This document shows positions 27,283-35,393 of a stretch of 64,000 bases of DNA, piece by piece (position 1 is the stretch's first letter; the number at the start of each line of letters is the position of its first letter). Source of the stretch: Pseudomonas sp. HN11 (GTDB taxonomy: Bacteria; Pseudomonadota; Gammaproteobacteria; Pseudomonadales; Pseudomonadaceae); contig NZ_CP089985.1 of assembly GCF_021390155.1 (NCBI RefSeq), forward strand, positions 3,731,001-3,795,000. Direction: 5' to 3'. The notes under the pieces were generated by a model. It had not been told where the DNA came from and did not search any database. It saw only the letters and a list, made by a program, of their open reading frames with translations. The position numbers were made by a program, and so were the translations under genes.

Positions 27283-28296
27283 TCAGTTGTCGCTGTTGCG
27301 AATACCGCTGACCAGCGCCAGTTGCGCAAGACCATCGGGAGCAAGGTCTTGCAGCAATTCCATGAAATTCTTGTCGATCAGCTTCTTCGCCCGTTGCAGC
27401 AAGAACGGCACGGGGCTGGCCGGTTCGTGGGTCTGGAAGTAAGTGCACAGGCGCTCGATGGTTTGACGCGCGTCTTCACGGCTGTTGATCTCGCCCCGGC
27501 TGGGCTGCGGCTGTGACGCGGGGGCATTGACCGTAATACCCGGTGCTGCGACTTCCAGCTGCGGGCGACGGATCACTTCACCGGCGCGTCGCAAAAGCGT
27601 GGCCAGGCTGCTCAGGTCAATGGCGCGGCCCACGCCGACTTTTTCCGTGAGCAACTGCTCGATCTGTACGCTCAGCACCAGGGCTCGTGCCAGCGCATCT
27701 TCGATAGCGCTCAGCTCCTGCGGATCGGCTTCGGCCAATGCACCTTCGATCACGGCCAGACTCACGTCACCGGCCTGCTCGGTGGCGGCCTGCTCGATCT
27801 GGCGCAGATTCAACGTACCCAGGCTGCGCGCACTGACCAGCGGCGCGCTCAACAGATCGCGCAGCAGCCCGGATGGCTCGCAGAGAAACGCCAGGATATT
27901 GATGCGCAGCAGCGGGTCGTTGTCGTCATCGGGGTCGAGTTGGGGGTGCAGGCCATCCCAACACTGTTCCAGCAACCCATGGATCAATTGCAGGCCGGCG
28001 GCCAGGCCGGGAATACCGTGCAGGTTGAGCTGGGCGCGGGTCAACCAGATCGCCAGGCGCAGGTCGCGGCTGCGCTCCAGCAGCGGCAAGGCCAGCAGCA
28101 TCACGCGCTTCCAGTTGGGTTCGATGGCTTGGGTGATGATGTCGCCGTATTGCACTTCGGGCTTGCCCAGCGCTTCTTCTTCCAGCTCGAGGAACTCGGG
28201 GTCGTATTCGACGTTCAGGCCACCGCCGTTCGCCTCGTTCAGAGGCAAGGCAAAGGTGGCGAAATCCAGTGGCTGAGCGTCGGTGGGCAGGCCCAT
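27283..28296 (-). CDS. tssA: Type VI secretion protein TssA
   Basis: A 337-residue protein that primes and coordinates tube and sheath assembly. The N-terminal ImpA domain is clear: ARAQLNLHGIPGLAAGLQLI, CWDGLHPQLDPDDDNDPLLRINIL. The C-terminus has the SREDARQTIERLCTYFQTHEPASPV block with PFLLQRAKKLIDKNFMELL. The ATG at 28296 is chosen because GAGGG lies 7 bases upstream; the open frame runs to 28335. It is the first T6SS gene, 78 bases after the peroxidase gene. Confidence 0.93.
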   Translation of the reverse strand: MGLPTDAQPLDFATFALPLNEANGGGLNVEYDPEFLELEEEALGKPEVQYGDIITQAIEPNWKRVMLLALPLLERSRDLRLAIWLTRAQLNLHGIPGLAAGLQLIHGLLEQCWDGLHPQLDPDDDNDPLLRINILAFLCEPSGLLRDLLSAPLVSARSLGTLNLRQIEQAATEQAGDVSLAVIEGALAEADPQELSAIEDALARALVLSVQIEQLLTEKVGVGRAIDLSSLATLLRRAGEVIRRPQLEVAAPGITVNAPASQPQPSRGEINSREDARQTIERLCTYFQTHEPASPVPFLLQRAKKLIDKNFMELLQDLAPDGLAQLALVSGIRNSDN

Positions 28297-28315
28297 CGCA
28301 TATCCCTCGTTCAAG

Positions 28316-28335
28316 TTGTTCTGGAGATAGAACAA
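28316..28335. promoter_or_regulatory. Inverted repeat just before the T6SS operon
   Basis: TTGTTCT and AGAACAA are separated by 6 bases, with further flanking CCTCG and CGAGG that can pair. It lies 20 bases before the tssA start, so it could be an operator for the T6SS operon or a weak hairpin ending the peroxidase transcript. No sigma-54 promoter pattern is seen in the 78-bp gap. Confidence 0.35.
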
Positions 28336-28374
28336 GCGAGGGAAATGATTTATTCCGCAGGTTTGGAAAAATTC

Positions 28375-29400
28375 TTAATGCAGGTGTCCTTCGCTGATAC
28401 GGCGACGATGGGATTCGGCATACGCCGCCTTACGCGCCAGCAGCAGCGGATCATCCGAAGGGGCAATCCCCGGTGGCAGCTCCAGCGGGTTGAAGTCGAT
28501 ATCGCGGCATGCACCGTCGACCTGGGCTTGCTGGTCATCGATCACCAGCACGCCTGCATCAATCTGCCGGCGCCCCTCGGGCCAACGGACAGTGGCATCA
28601 GTGGTGACATCGCCAGGGTCCGCCAAGGTGATGATCAGGTGCCAGCGCACCGGCCCCTTCTCAAGCTGCGTGGCAAGGCCAAACGCGAGGAAGTCGGGGT
28701 CGCTGCGCTGCGCGGCGGTCATCGCCTTGTACGGCGCCTCGGGCACCATGCTCCAGCGCACGAAACGCTCCTGGCCCTGGGCGTTGATCATGCGAAAGGC
28801 GTTGACGCTGTAGTAGGTGGTGTTATCAAAACCGGAAGAGCCTGGATGGTCAGCGAGCCATTGTTCGAATGGTCGCATCTCTGGATGGGCGCGCTTGAAG
28901 GCCAGCATCTTTTGCGGGTCAGGAGCATTATCGCCATAGGTCGGCATTGAGGCGCGCAACTGCTGGTACAGACCTTCGGGCGTGTTGACCGGGAACACCG
29001 GCACGGAATTCATCGCCATGTACCAGGCATCGCCCTCCGTACTCGCCAGTCGCAGCGCCATGCTACGGATCATGCCATGCACATCGGCCTGGGCTGGGTC
29101 ACCACCGGCAGCGGAAAGGCGACCAATGAACGGCGCCGTGCCACGCTGCAATACGGCGGCAAGGGAAACCTCAGCCGCATTGCCGTTGCTTTCAAAGTGG
29201 CCGCTGATGCACTGGCCCTTGGCGTGGTTACGCCGAAACCCGGGATGGACACCGCCCGCGGCCGCTTCCATTGCATCGACGATCTGCACAGCGGAGGGTG
29301 ACGGCGAATACAGCAGCCACACGCAAGTGCCGACGATGACGGCAGCCGCCAGGGCGAGGGATAAAAGGAGGTGTTTTTGCAGCGGAAAAGTTCTTTTCAT
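28375..29400 (-). CDS. Membrane-anchored catalase-related peroxidase (SrpA-like)
   Basis: A 341-residue protein with an N-terminal membrane segment (LLLSLALAAAVIVGTCVWLL) that places it in the periplasm. The catalase fold is seen in GFRRNHAKGQCISGHFES, with the distal His region, and in the C-terminal DPLLLARKAAYAESHRRR, where the Tyr would be the haem ligand. Small catalase-like proteins of this kind have weak peroxidase activity. The ATG at 29400 is preferred; a TTG at 29433 is possible. It follows the anti-sigma gene by 51 bases and is probably in the same regulon. Confidence 0.82.
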   Translation of the reverse strand: MKRTFPLQKHLLLSLALAAAVIVGTCVWLLYSPSPSAVQIVDAMEAAAGGVHPGFRRNHAKGQCISGHFESNGNAAEVSLAAVLQRGTAPFIGRLSAAGGDPAQADVHGMIRSMALRLASTEGDAWYMAMNSVPVFPVNTPEGLYQQLRASMPTYGDNAPDPQKMLAFKRAHPEMRPFEQWLADHPGSSGFDNTTYYSVNAFRMINAQGQERFVRWSMVPEAPYKAMTAAQRSDPDFLAFGLATQLEKGPVRWHLIITLADPGDVTTDATVRWPEGRRQIDAGVLVIDDQQAQVDGACRDIDFNPLELPPGIAPSDDPLLLARKAAYAESHRRRISEGHLH

Positions 29401-29451
29401 CACGCTATCTGGGATCACGGCATCGGGAACCAATGCCCGACCCCAGCACGG

Positions 29452-30369
29452 TTATTTCTGGAGAGCGGCGATCCACATCGGTGACGGCGCCCCGGTGAAC
29501 AACTGGGCGGCACTTCGGTCGGCGACAAGTCGGGCAACGGCGTTGAGGTCCACACCTTCGGGCTCGCCGATCAGGGCGTAGCCCAGTTCAGACTGGCGCC
29601 ACGTCACTACGTTCATTTGCGCAACGCTTTGCTGAGTAATCGACTGATCGGGCTTGGGCTCTTTCATCACGCACAGCGCGACTGGCGCACCATTGGCCGG
29701 CAGGTACACGAGTTGGATCAGCGCCTTGTTGTTGAAACGCAAGCGCTGCACACGCTTGAACGTCAGGCCAGCGGAACTGAGGTCAGGAACGCGCAAGGCC
29801 AGGCCGTCGATATCACGGATATCGGCGAGGGTCTTGGTGATTGCATCCGTAGGCTGCGCGCCGTAGGCCACGGTTTCACGGGTGTACAAATGCTGGTAGG
29901 CAGCGGCCTGTTGAACCCATGGCGAGGCCTGGGCAACGGCTGGCGCGGCGGTATCGATACCGGGCTTGAGGGCTCCATTGAACGCACCAACTTGAAGCAC
30001 CAGGGCATAACATGCTGCACCCGCAACGAACGTCAGCGCGGGCCATGCAAATTTAGGTTGGAAGAATGCGAACAGTCGGGAGAAAACGCTGTCTGTCTTT
30101 TCGTCGGAAACTTTAGCGTTGCTGGCACGAGCAGGTTCAACCGTGTGCTGAGCCGCCAACGCCGCGATGCTGAGCTTGAGACTTTCTGGGACCGGCGGCA
30201 GATTCTGCCGGGCAAAGGCTTCCTCATAAGGCAGGCACGAAGCCATCAACCGGGAGACTCTTTCAGCCAGGTCCGGTGAAGCGTCTATGAGCCGCTCTAG
30301 CTCTTGGTTCTGTTGCGACGAAAGCTCGCCGTCAACATAGGCCATTAGCAAGGCATCATCCGCTACCAT
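29452..30369 (-). CDS. Membrane anti-sigma factor
   Basis: A 305-residue protein with the anti-sigma opening ALLMAYVDGELSSQQNQELERLI. A single membrane helix lies at ~108-128 (FAWPALTFVAGAACYALVLQ), and a ~175-residue periplasmic domain follows. The zinc motif HxxxCxxC of ZAS anti-sigmas is not present. GGAGAG lies 8 bases before the ATG. It is divergent from the ECF sigma gene across a 481-base gap. This is unusual, since such pairs are normally in one operon, but no other partner is near. It should hold that sigma factor inactive until an envelope or redox signal arrives. Confidence 0.8.
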   Translation of the reverse strand: MVADDALLMAYVDGELSSQQNQELERLIDASPDLAERVSRLMASCLPYEEAFARQNLPPVPESLKLSIAALAAQHTVEPARASNAKVSDEKTDSVFSRLFAFFQPKFAWPALTFVAGAACYALVLQVGAFNGALKPGIDTAAPAVAQASPWVQQAAAYQHLYTRETVAYGAQPTDAITKTLADIRDIDGLALRVPDLSSAGLTFKRVQRLRFNNKALIQLVYLPANGAPVALCVMKEPKPDQSITQQSVAQMNVVTWRQSELGYALIGEPEGVDLNAVARLVADRSAAQLFTGAPSPMWIAALQK

Positions 30370-30850
30370 GGGTTTTTCTCTCCGTTTGTATTCATCAAGT
30401 TCTGCTGGTTGATTCTCAGCCTTGTGGGCCGAAGCGGCGAGCCAGCGGGTAGCGGCAAGCCATCATATTGATATCATCTAAATTGTTGCAACAGGTCAAA
30501 AAACTTTAAAGCAAGCGACGAACACTCAGTGACACGCACAAATACTTTAAGAGAACACGCTGGAATCGAAAATATTCCCAGGGCCTGATAAATCTTATAT
30601 GTTTCACTCCGTGTCAGGGTATTTTTCCTGGCACTGCTGTCAGAATCATTGGCCTGTAACCTGCATATGCTGTCGTTAACCTTTCAATAACGCGCCAAAT
30701 CGATACACTTGTCAGCATATTGATACAATTCTTCGTCACCCAGGACCCTCAGCACCGCAAAAAGGACGCCGCGACACAGGCATCCGCTACGGTATCGACC
30801 TCGTAGCCTGACCGCTCCATTTTAGGCATCAAGAAATAATAAGAGGAAAT
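30370..30850. promoter_or_regulatory. 481-bp AT-rich divergent control region between anti-sigma and sigma genes
   Basis: No gene is seen. The stretch is markedly AT-rich for this genome. CATATTGATA occurs twice (30464-30473 and 30716-30725). GATACA occurs at 30702-30707 and 30722-30727, exactly 20 bases or two helix turns apart. A near-perfect hairpin, GTGTCAGG...CCTGGCAC, lies near 30615-30640. These are candidates for promoter and operator elements; none matches a site I can name. Confidence 0.5.
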
Positions 30851-31402
30851 ATGTCGATCACCGGTGCTGATTTACCCGCACTGCTTCCAGACCTGTTGCC
30901 ACGCCTGTGGGCCTTTGCGTTGCGCATCTCTGGCGACAAGCATGATGCCGAGGACCTGGTTCAGCTCGCCTGTGTCCGCGCGCTGGAACGCGCCCATCAG
31001 CTGCAGCCCGATACGTCGGTACTGAGCTGGATGTTCTCGATTGTGCACTCCACCTGGATCAACGAACTGCGCTCACGCAAAGTGCGCAGCCGTTCGCGTA
31101 TGGACTGGAACGACGAATTCCTCGAAACCGTCAGCGACCCCGAGGCACCCAACCCGGAGTCCGACCTGATGCACCGGCAGATTATCGAAGCAGTGGAAAA
31201 ACTCCCCGACGGCCAGCGCGAAGTGATGCTGCTGGTGGGCGTGGAGCGCTTCAGCTACAAGGAAGCGGCCGAAATGCTCGATTTGCCGATCGGCACCATC
31301 ATGAGCCGACTGTCTCGTGCGCGTCAGGCGATCGGCGCGCTTTTTGATTCGCCGAAAAGCAAACCTTTGCGCGCTCGACCGCAAAGCTCATCGGCGAACT
31401 GA
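30851..31402 (+). CDS. ECF-family RNA polymerase sigma factor
   Basis: A 183-residue group 4 sigma factor. Region 2 is RLWAFALRISGDKHDAEDLVQLACVRALERAHQL with SWMFSIVHSTWINELRSRK. Region 4 is EKLPDGQREVMLLVGVERFSYKEAAEMLDLPIGTIMSRLSRARQ. The AGAGGAAAT before the ATG is a good ribosome site. The divergent membrane anti-sigma is its probable partner, and the catalase-like peroxidase behind that gene a probable target. Confidence 0.92.
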   Translation: MSITGADLPALLPDLLPRLWAFALRISGDKHDAEDLVQLACVRALERAHQLQPDTSVLSWMFSIVHSTWINELRSRKVRSRSRMDWNDEFLETVSDPEAPNPESDLMHRQIIEAVEKLPDGQREVMLLVGVERFSYKEAAEMLDLPIGTIMSRLSRARQAIGALFDSPKSKPLRARPQSSSAN

Positions 31403-31690
31403 AACTGCTCTGAAACGGCCTCCTGAATGCCCCCCGAGGACTACGCAACCCCTCCCCGCGAAATGCACTGGGACCCTGCTCCGTCCACCGCTTGAACGCC
31501 CGCCGCAAACCGCGCACATCGCTGTAACCCATCTTTTTGAGCGCCGGGCCCATGCGCGACATCGGCGCGTCAGCGGGCATAGCATTAGCGGCCGTGGCGC
31601 GTTCGGGGGAGTGTCTGGGGGGGCGTCACAGGCCGTGAGCAGGCCGAGTGCAACCAATAGACAGGCGATGCGGGCGCGCAGTTAAGGTTT
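31403..31690 (-). pseudogene. Possible degraded gene with an AraC-like C-terminal fragment
   Basis: No intact gene fills the 359 bases between the sigma factor and the outer-membrane gene. On the minus strand one frame reads LLVALGLLTACDAPPDTPP, like a lipoprotein start. A second frame from about 31580 reads ALKKMGYSDVRGLRRAFKRW and EQGPSAFRG, which resembles the last helix-turn-helix of AraC-family regulators. The two would need a frameshift to join. It may be a decayed gene or a chance reading. Confidence 0.3.
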
Positions 31691-31761
31691 TGGCGGACAC
31701 AAAGGGAGCTGTTACGGACAGTTGAACGTGGGCGTTGGCCACCCACGTCCGGGCGATGCGC

Positions 31762-32514
31762 TTAGAACGCGATACCGACCTTGAACCCGTACTCGTCACG
31801 CTTGAGCTTGGTGTTGTCGGCCACTTCGGAATCACCGTCGAGCTTATACTCGGTGCGAGTGTAGTACAGGCTTGCGACCACCGGCAGCTCACCCTTCTGA
31901 TTCATCAGCAGGCTGACTTCAGCGTAGGGATTGGTGCGGTCCTTGAGGTCCACGGTGTCGCTGCCAAAATCATCGACCTTGAGCTTGGTGCGGCCATCGA
32001 TAGTACGACGGGCGCCAGCTTCGACACGCAGGGTCATGTCATCGAACTGGTGGTTATAGCCTAGGGCCGCCTTGGCGAACGGCGATTTGTTGGTGAGCTT
32101 CACATCGAGGTCGTTGATCTCTGGCTCGTAGCGGGTCCAGCTGTAACCACCACCGACGATCACGTCGACAAAGTTGCGCGCATCCAGCGCGGCACGCCAG
32201 CCGAGGTCCAGGTCAGCCTGGCCTTCCTTGAGCTTGTTGTCGCTCTTTTCACCGTACTTGGCTTCGATACCGGCCTGGTAGATAAAGCCGGATTCGGCGG
32301 TGAGCTTGTTGCCGAAGTTATAGAACAGGCCCGCTTCAGGCATGTGGCTCTTGTCGCTTTCGCTGCCGCCTTCGAATTTGAAATCGTTATAGCTGCCCAG
32401 GATCCCGAAGGTGGAAATCGGGTCAGTGGACGGTGCGGCGAACACCGCGGCAGGCGCAGCGACCAGCGCCAGCAGCGAGGAACCCTTGAGGAATTTTCCG
32501 AATAGCTTGGACAT
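31762..32514 (-). CDS. Outer-membrane beta-barrel protein
   Basis: A 250-residue protein with a Sec signal (SSLLALVAAPAAVFA, cut near residue 26). The mature part alternates polar and hydrophobic residues as in barrel strands and ends in GFKVGIAF, the aromatic C-terminal signal for outer-membrane assembly. The size suggests 8-10 strands. Many charged residues fall in the loops. The ligand or function is unknown. It is transcribed alone, with nested inverted repeats upstream. Confidence 0.78.
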   Translation of the reverse strand: MSKLFGKFLKGSSLLALVAAPAAVFAAPSTDPISTFGILGSYNDFKFEGGSESDKSHMPEAGLFYNFGNKLTAESGFIYQAGIEAKYGEKSDNKLKEGQADLDLGWRAALDARNFVDVIVGGGYSWTRYEPEINDLDVKLTNKSPFAKAALGYNHQFDDMTLRVEAGARRTIDGRTKLKVDDFGSDTVDLKDRTNPYAEVSLLMNQKGELPVVASLYYTRTEYKLDGDSEVADNTKLKRDEYGFKVGIAF

Positions 32515-32539
32515 CGTTTTACATCTCCTTGTCTGGTGA

Positions 32540-32599
32540 GCAAATTATTCAGGAACCGGTTCGAACCTCAGCGGGCGCCAAAGGTTCGAATTAATTTGC
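32540..32599. promoter_or_regulatory. Nested inverted repeats before the outer-membrane protein gene
   Basis: Outer arms are GCAAATTA (32540-32547) and TAATTTGC (32592-32599). Inside lie the palindrome GGTTCGAACC (32558-32567) and a further GGTTCGAA (32583-32590). They sit 26 bases or more upstream of the gene start, in the promoter region, and could be operator sites or a 5' leader hairpin. Confidence 0.4.
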
Positions 32600-32647
32600 G
32601 TTGATTTGGAGATAAAACGGTTCAGCGAAGGCTCTACCCCGATACGC

Positions 32648-33475
32648 TTATGAATTAGCCACTACCAAGCCATCAACGACTGCCCGCAGCTCCAGCGTGG
32701 CCGGCACACGAATCCCGAAGGTTTCGGTCAACACCTGCAACAGCTCATCGGCATTGTCGAGCATGCGCTTTTCGCTCGGGCGATCCAGCGAATGAACCGC
32801 GTAGTGGGCGTTGTTCAAGGTATAGCGTTTGCCCGGCGCCAAGCGTGCGACTTTCAGTTGGCCAACGAAGGGCGAATCGGGGTGCGTGGAGACATACCAA
32901 TTGCCGATTTCATAGTCGATGGTCGCCTGTTCTTGCAGGTCGAACACATACAAACCACGCCACTCCCCGGCCGCCTGCGCCCACAGGGTGTAACTGCCCT
33001 GCCCGTCGAAGCTCAGGCGATACGGCTCGTGTGCCGTGGCCTGCGCCGTCTCAGTGTCCAACTGCAACGGGCTGCTGGGCACCATTCCACCAAAGCCGAC
33101 ATCGGTGATATAGCGCACGCCATCCAGCGTCACCAGGCTCAAACGATGGGTACGCGCCGTGTGCGCATCTGGCGGCCCCCCCATCACCACCCGACCGGTG
33201 ATACCGCGCGCGTCGAAGCCGAGTTCCTGCAACAGCGCCAAAAACATCTGGTTCAACTCATAGCAATACCCGCCACGCCCCTCCAGCAGCACTTTTTGCT
33301 CGACGCTGGCCAGGTCGATAGGCACCGGCCAATGCATCAAGGTCGACAGGCTCTCGAAAGCAAAGGTGCACACGTGGCGCAGTTGCAGCGCCTGCAAGGT
33401 TTGCAGGGTCGGCGCGGGCGGCGTGTCATAGCCCAGGCGTTGCAGATACAGACGGCTATGGGTCAACAGAGGCAT
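32648..33475 (-). CDS. nat: Arylamine N-acetyltransferase
   Basis: A 275-residue cytoplasmic enzyme that transfers acetyl from acetyl-CoA to aromatic amines or hydrazines. The catalytic triad is visible: Cys71 in RGGYCYELN, His110 in ARTHRLSLV and Asp125 in ITDVGFGG. The N-terminal HVCTFAFESL matches the usual H-x-FEN-type block with an extra residue. Length and order are normal. It is a single gene, divergent from a small unrelated gene. Confidence 0.93.
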   Translation of the reverse strand: MPLLTHSRLYLQRLGYDTPPAPTLQTLQALQLRHVCTFAFESLSTLMHWPVPIDLASVEQKVLLEGRGGYCYELNQMFLALLQELGFDARGITGRVVMGGPPDAHTARTHRLSLVTLDGVRYITDVGFGGMVPSSPLQLDTETAQATAHEPYRLSFDGQGSYTLWAQAAGEWRGLYVFDLQEQATIDYEIGNWYVSTHPDSPFVGQLKVARLAPGKRYTLNNAHYAVHSLDRPSEKRMLDNADELLQVLTETFGIRVPATLELRAVVDGLVVANS

Positions 33476-33595
33476 GGCGCAATCCTTGGGCGCTGAGTGA
33501 AGGCGACACTATGCCGCGCCACCGTGCAGATTGTCATTTTGAATGAACCTTTTTGAACGCTCCCGTATCCATCTATAACAACACAGGGAGGCAAC

Positions 33596-33832
33596 ATGAG
33601 TACCGCAAAAATCTACACCATCCACTACCAGCTGCATGGCAAACCGAAGTCCTTTGTGGTGCGTGCCGAAGTGATGAACAACGCCGAGGCCTGGCATTGG
33701 GCAGCGGTCGATGCCGACATTGCACACGTGAGTCGCGTGGGCCGGGTCGGGCATGAGCAGGTAAAGAAGACGACCCGGCCTTGGGCGGAAAAGTATGGGA
33801 TTACCGAGGTGAAGTGGGTAGCGCCTAAGTGA
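33596..33832 (+). CDS. Small conserved Pseudomonas protein (DUF6555-like)
   Basis: A 78-residue protein, MSTAKIYTIHYQLHGKPKSF followed by RAEVMNNAEAWHWAAVDADI and ending VKWVAPK. It resembles a small family found across Pseudomonas with no known role. GGGAGGCAAC before the ATG is a strong ribosome site, and a strong terminator follows 7 bases after the stop, so it is a real single-gene unit. Confidence 0.78.
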   Translation: MSTAKIYTIHYQLHGKPKSFVVRAEVMNNAEAWHWAAVDADIAHVSRVGRVGHEQVKKTTRPWAEKYGITEVKWVAPK

Positions 33833-33839
33833 GGGGGGA

Positions 33840-33866
33840 AAGCCCCGCTGGCTGAAGCGGGGCTTT
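33840..33866 (+). terminator. Strong Rho-independent terminator
   Basis: A perfect 9-bp stem AAGCCCCGC / GCGGGGCTT with an 8-base loop. It directly follows the small 78-aa gene and may also serve the converging gene on the other strand. Confidence 0.9.
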
Positions 33867-33900
33867 ATGGCTTACTTGCACTTTTTATGCTTATGCACGT

Positions 33901-34260
33901 CTAGATCGGGGTGTTTATATTTGTTTTCGGGGGTGACACGGCGGCGCTGGCCTGCTTTTCCGTCTGATGAGTGTCCGCCTCCTCAGCGGGATAAAACTCA
34001 CCCTCCTTGCCTATCTTTTTCAGCCGTTCGCGCAGGATCACCTCAACACGGGCCACTGTGGATTGATTGTCAGCGTTGACCAACTGCAAGCACAGGCGTT
34101 GGACATTCTGATCGTGAGTGCCCTCGCTCATCATCTCGTGGCTGAAGACTTGTTCGCCACGCCATAGGCATAGATCGGTATGAGTCCCGCCGAGCCATAT
34201 TTCGTTGATTGCCCCAAGGTCTGTGGTAGCCAGTTGATCAACCGTGATTGTCTTATCCAT
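33901..34260 (-). CDS. Hypothetical protein, 119 aa
   Basis: The start is set at the ATG at 34260 (MDKTITVDQLATTDLGAINE) because AAGG lies 9 bases upstream; the open frame extends to 34350. The protein is soluble, with a middle part LCLQLVNADNQSTVARVEVILRERL and a polar, disordered C-terminal tail. I do not recognise the family. It lies next to two other short polar proteins on the same strand. Confidence 0.6.
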   Translation of the reverse strand: MDKTITVDQLATTDLGAINEIWLGGTHTDLCLWRGEQVFSHEMMSEGTHDQNVQRLCLQLVNADNQSTVARVEVILRERLKKIGKEGEFYPAEEADTHQTEKQASAAVSPPKTNINTPI

Positions 34261-34366
34261 TGCGCTGTGCCTTACCTGAATAGATTTGGAAGTTTGAAAA
34301 CTCGAGACACTCACGCGCCATACCACTGCTCCCTGGCACCTCTTCTTCAAACCAAAAACACCCGAC

Positions 34367-34567
34367 TTATGGCTTCAAGTCGCCCAACGGATCATAGGGC
34401 GGCTTCTTTTCATCCTTGTCTTTCTTTTCCTTATCCAACGGCGCAATGGCCGGTCCAATAGGGTCAACCTGCGGATCTGCCACATCCGGCGAATCCGGGT
34501 CAAACCCCAATTCATCCTTACCACTGGAATGCTCGCCCGAAGCCGGGCCTTTCGGCGTATTACTCAT
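34367..34567 (-). CDS. Small acidic, disordered protein, 66 aa
   Basis: It starts at the ATG at 34567 with AAGGAGA 6 bases upstream. It is rich in Asp, Pro and Lys (DELGFDPDSPDVADPQVDP, KEKKDKDEKKP) with no hydrophobic core, so it is probably unstructured. The function is unknown. Similar small hydrophilic proteins are common in Pseudomonas stress regulons. It lies 14 bases after the next upstream gene. Confidence 0.65.
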   Translation of the reverse strand: MSNTPKGPASGEHSSGKDELGFDPDSPDVADPQVDPIGPAIAPLDKEKKDKDEKKPPYDPLGDLKP

Positions 34568-34581
34568 GGCGTTCTCCTTAT

Positions 34582-34758
34582 TCAAAGCGGACGGGCCTTG
34601 TCATGCAGGTTTTCCAGGTCTTCATCGACGCGTTCAACGTCATCGTCCTGACGCTCCGCCGGGTCGTTGGGGCGCAACGCATCATTGTCGCGCTCCTCTT
34701 CACCGGGTGTGCGGTCAGGGTTCGGGGTACCGGGGGGTGGTTGGTTGTAGTCGGACAT
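34582..34758 (-). CDS. Small acidic, disordered protein, 58 aa
   Basis: A short gene reading MSDYNQPPPGTPNPDRTPG, then EEERDND, ending DLENLHDKARPL. GAGGTAAG lies 9 bases before the ATG. It is acidic and Pro-rich like its neighbour at 34367-34567, and the 14-base gap suggests one transcript. The function is unknown. Confidence 0.6.
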   Translation of the reverse strand: MSDYNQPPPGTPNPDRTPGEEERDNDALRPNDPAERQDDDVERVDEDLENLHDKARPL

Positions 34759-34862
34759 GATGGCTTACCTCAAAGGGTCGACACAGGTTTAGAGAAACCG
34801 CTGTGCGCCATCGTTCAACTTGTTTACCCAGACATGAGATGATGCCGGCCCCTTCTGGAGGC

Positions 34863-35393
34863 ATGACCCGGATGTTCGAGCTCAAACCCTGCGATCCTGT
34901 CACCTTCCGCCAACAGACCCGGCGCAGCACGTTGATCGTGGCGGTGCTGTTCCTCGCCCTGGCCATGTTGCTGTCGAGCCTGGCGGTGGTGCTATTTGGC
35001 GAGCCCGGTGGTGATAATTTCCGCTTCAATGTCGGCGGCGTGTTCGCCGGGGTGCTGATCACGGTGGCGCTGGTGCGCGGCCCGTTCTGGACTCAGCCTT
35101 GGCTGGCGTCGGCGGTGTATGGCTGGCAACTCAAGCGCAACCTGATGAGCGTGACCAATGTGATGCACAAGGTCACCGAGCGGGTGCAAGCCAATGACCC
35201 GACGGCGGTCAAGGTGCTGCGCTTTTATCACTTGGGCCTGACGCAGATGCATGAGCTGGATGCCAACTCCAGCGCGCAGGTGCAACTGGTCGCTGAGATG
35301 GAGGCGCACAAGGCGAAAATGCAGGCGCTGGGGATCGACACCGAGCAGGCCCGGTTCGATCCCATCTGGCTGAAGGCCCTTGAAACCGCTTAA
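34863..35393 (+). CDS. DUF3087 inner-membrane protein
   Basis: A 176-residue protein with two membrane helices near the N-terminus (STLIVAVLFLALAMLLSSLAV and VGGVFAGVLITVALVRG) and a helical cytoplasmic tail. The opening MFELKPCDPVTFRQQTR and the HLGLTQMHELDANS block match the DUF3087 family of gamma-proteobacteria, of unknown role. The ATG at 34863 follows TGGAG; an in-frame ATG lies 9 bases later. The last 4 bases overlap the end of the converging MEKHLA gene. Confidence 0.8.
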   Translation: MTRMFELKPCDPVTFRQQTRRSTLIVAVLFLALAMLLSSLAVVLFGEPGGDNFRFNVGGVFAGVLITVALVRGPFWTQPWLASAVYGWQLKRNLMSVTNVMHKVTERVQANDPTAVKVLRFYHLGLTQMHELDANSSAQVQLVAEMEAHKAKMQALGIDTEQARFDPIWLKALETA

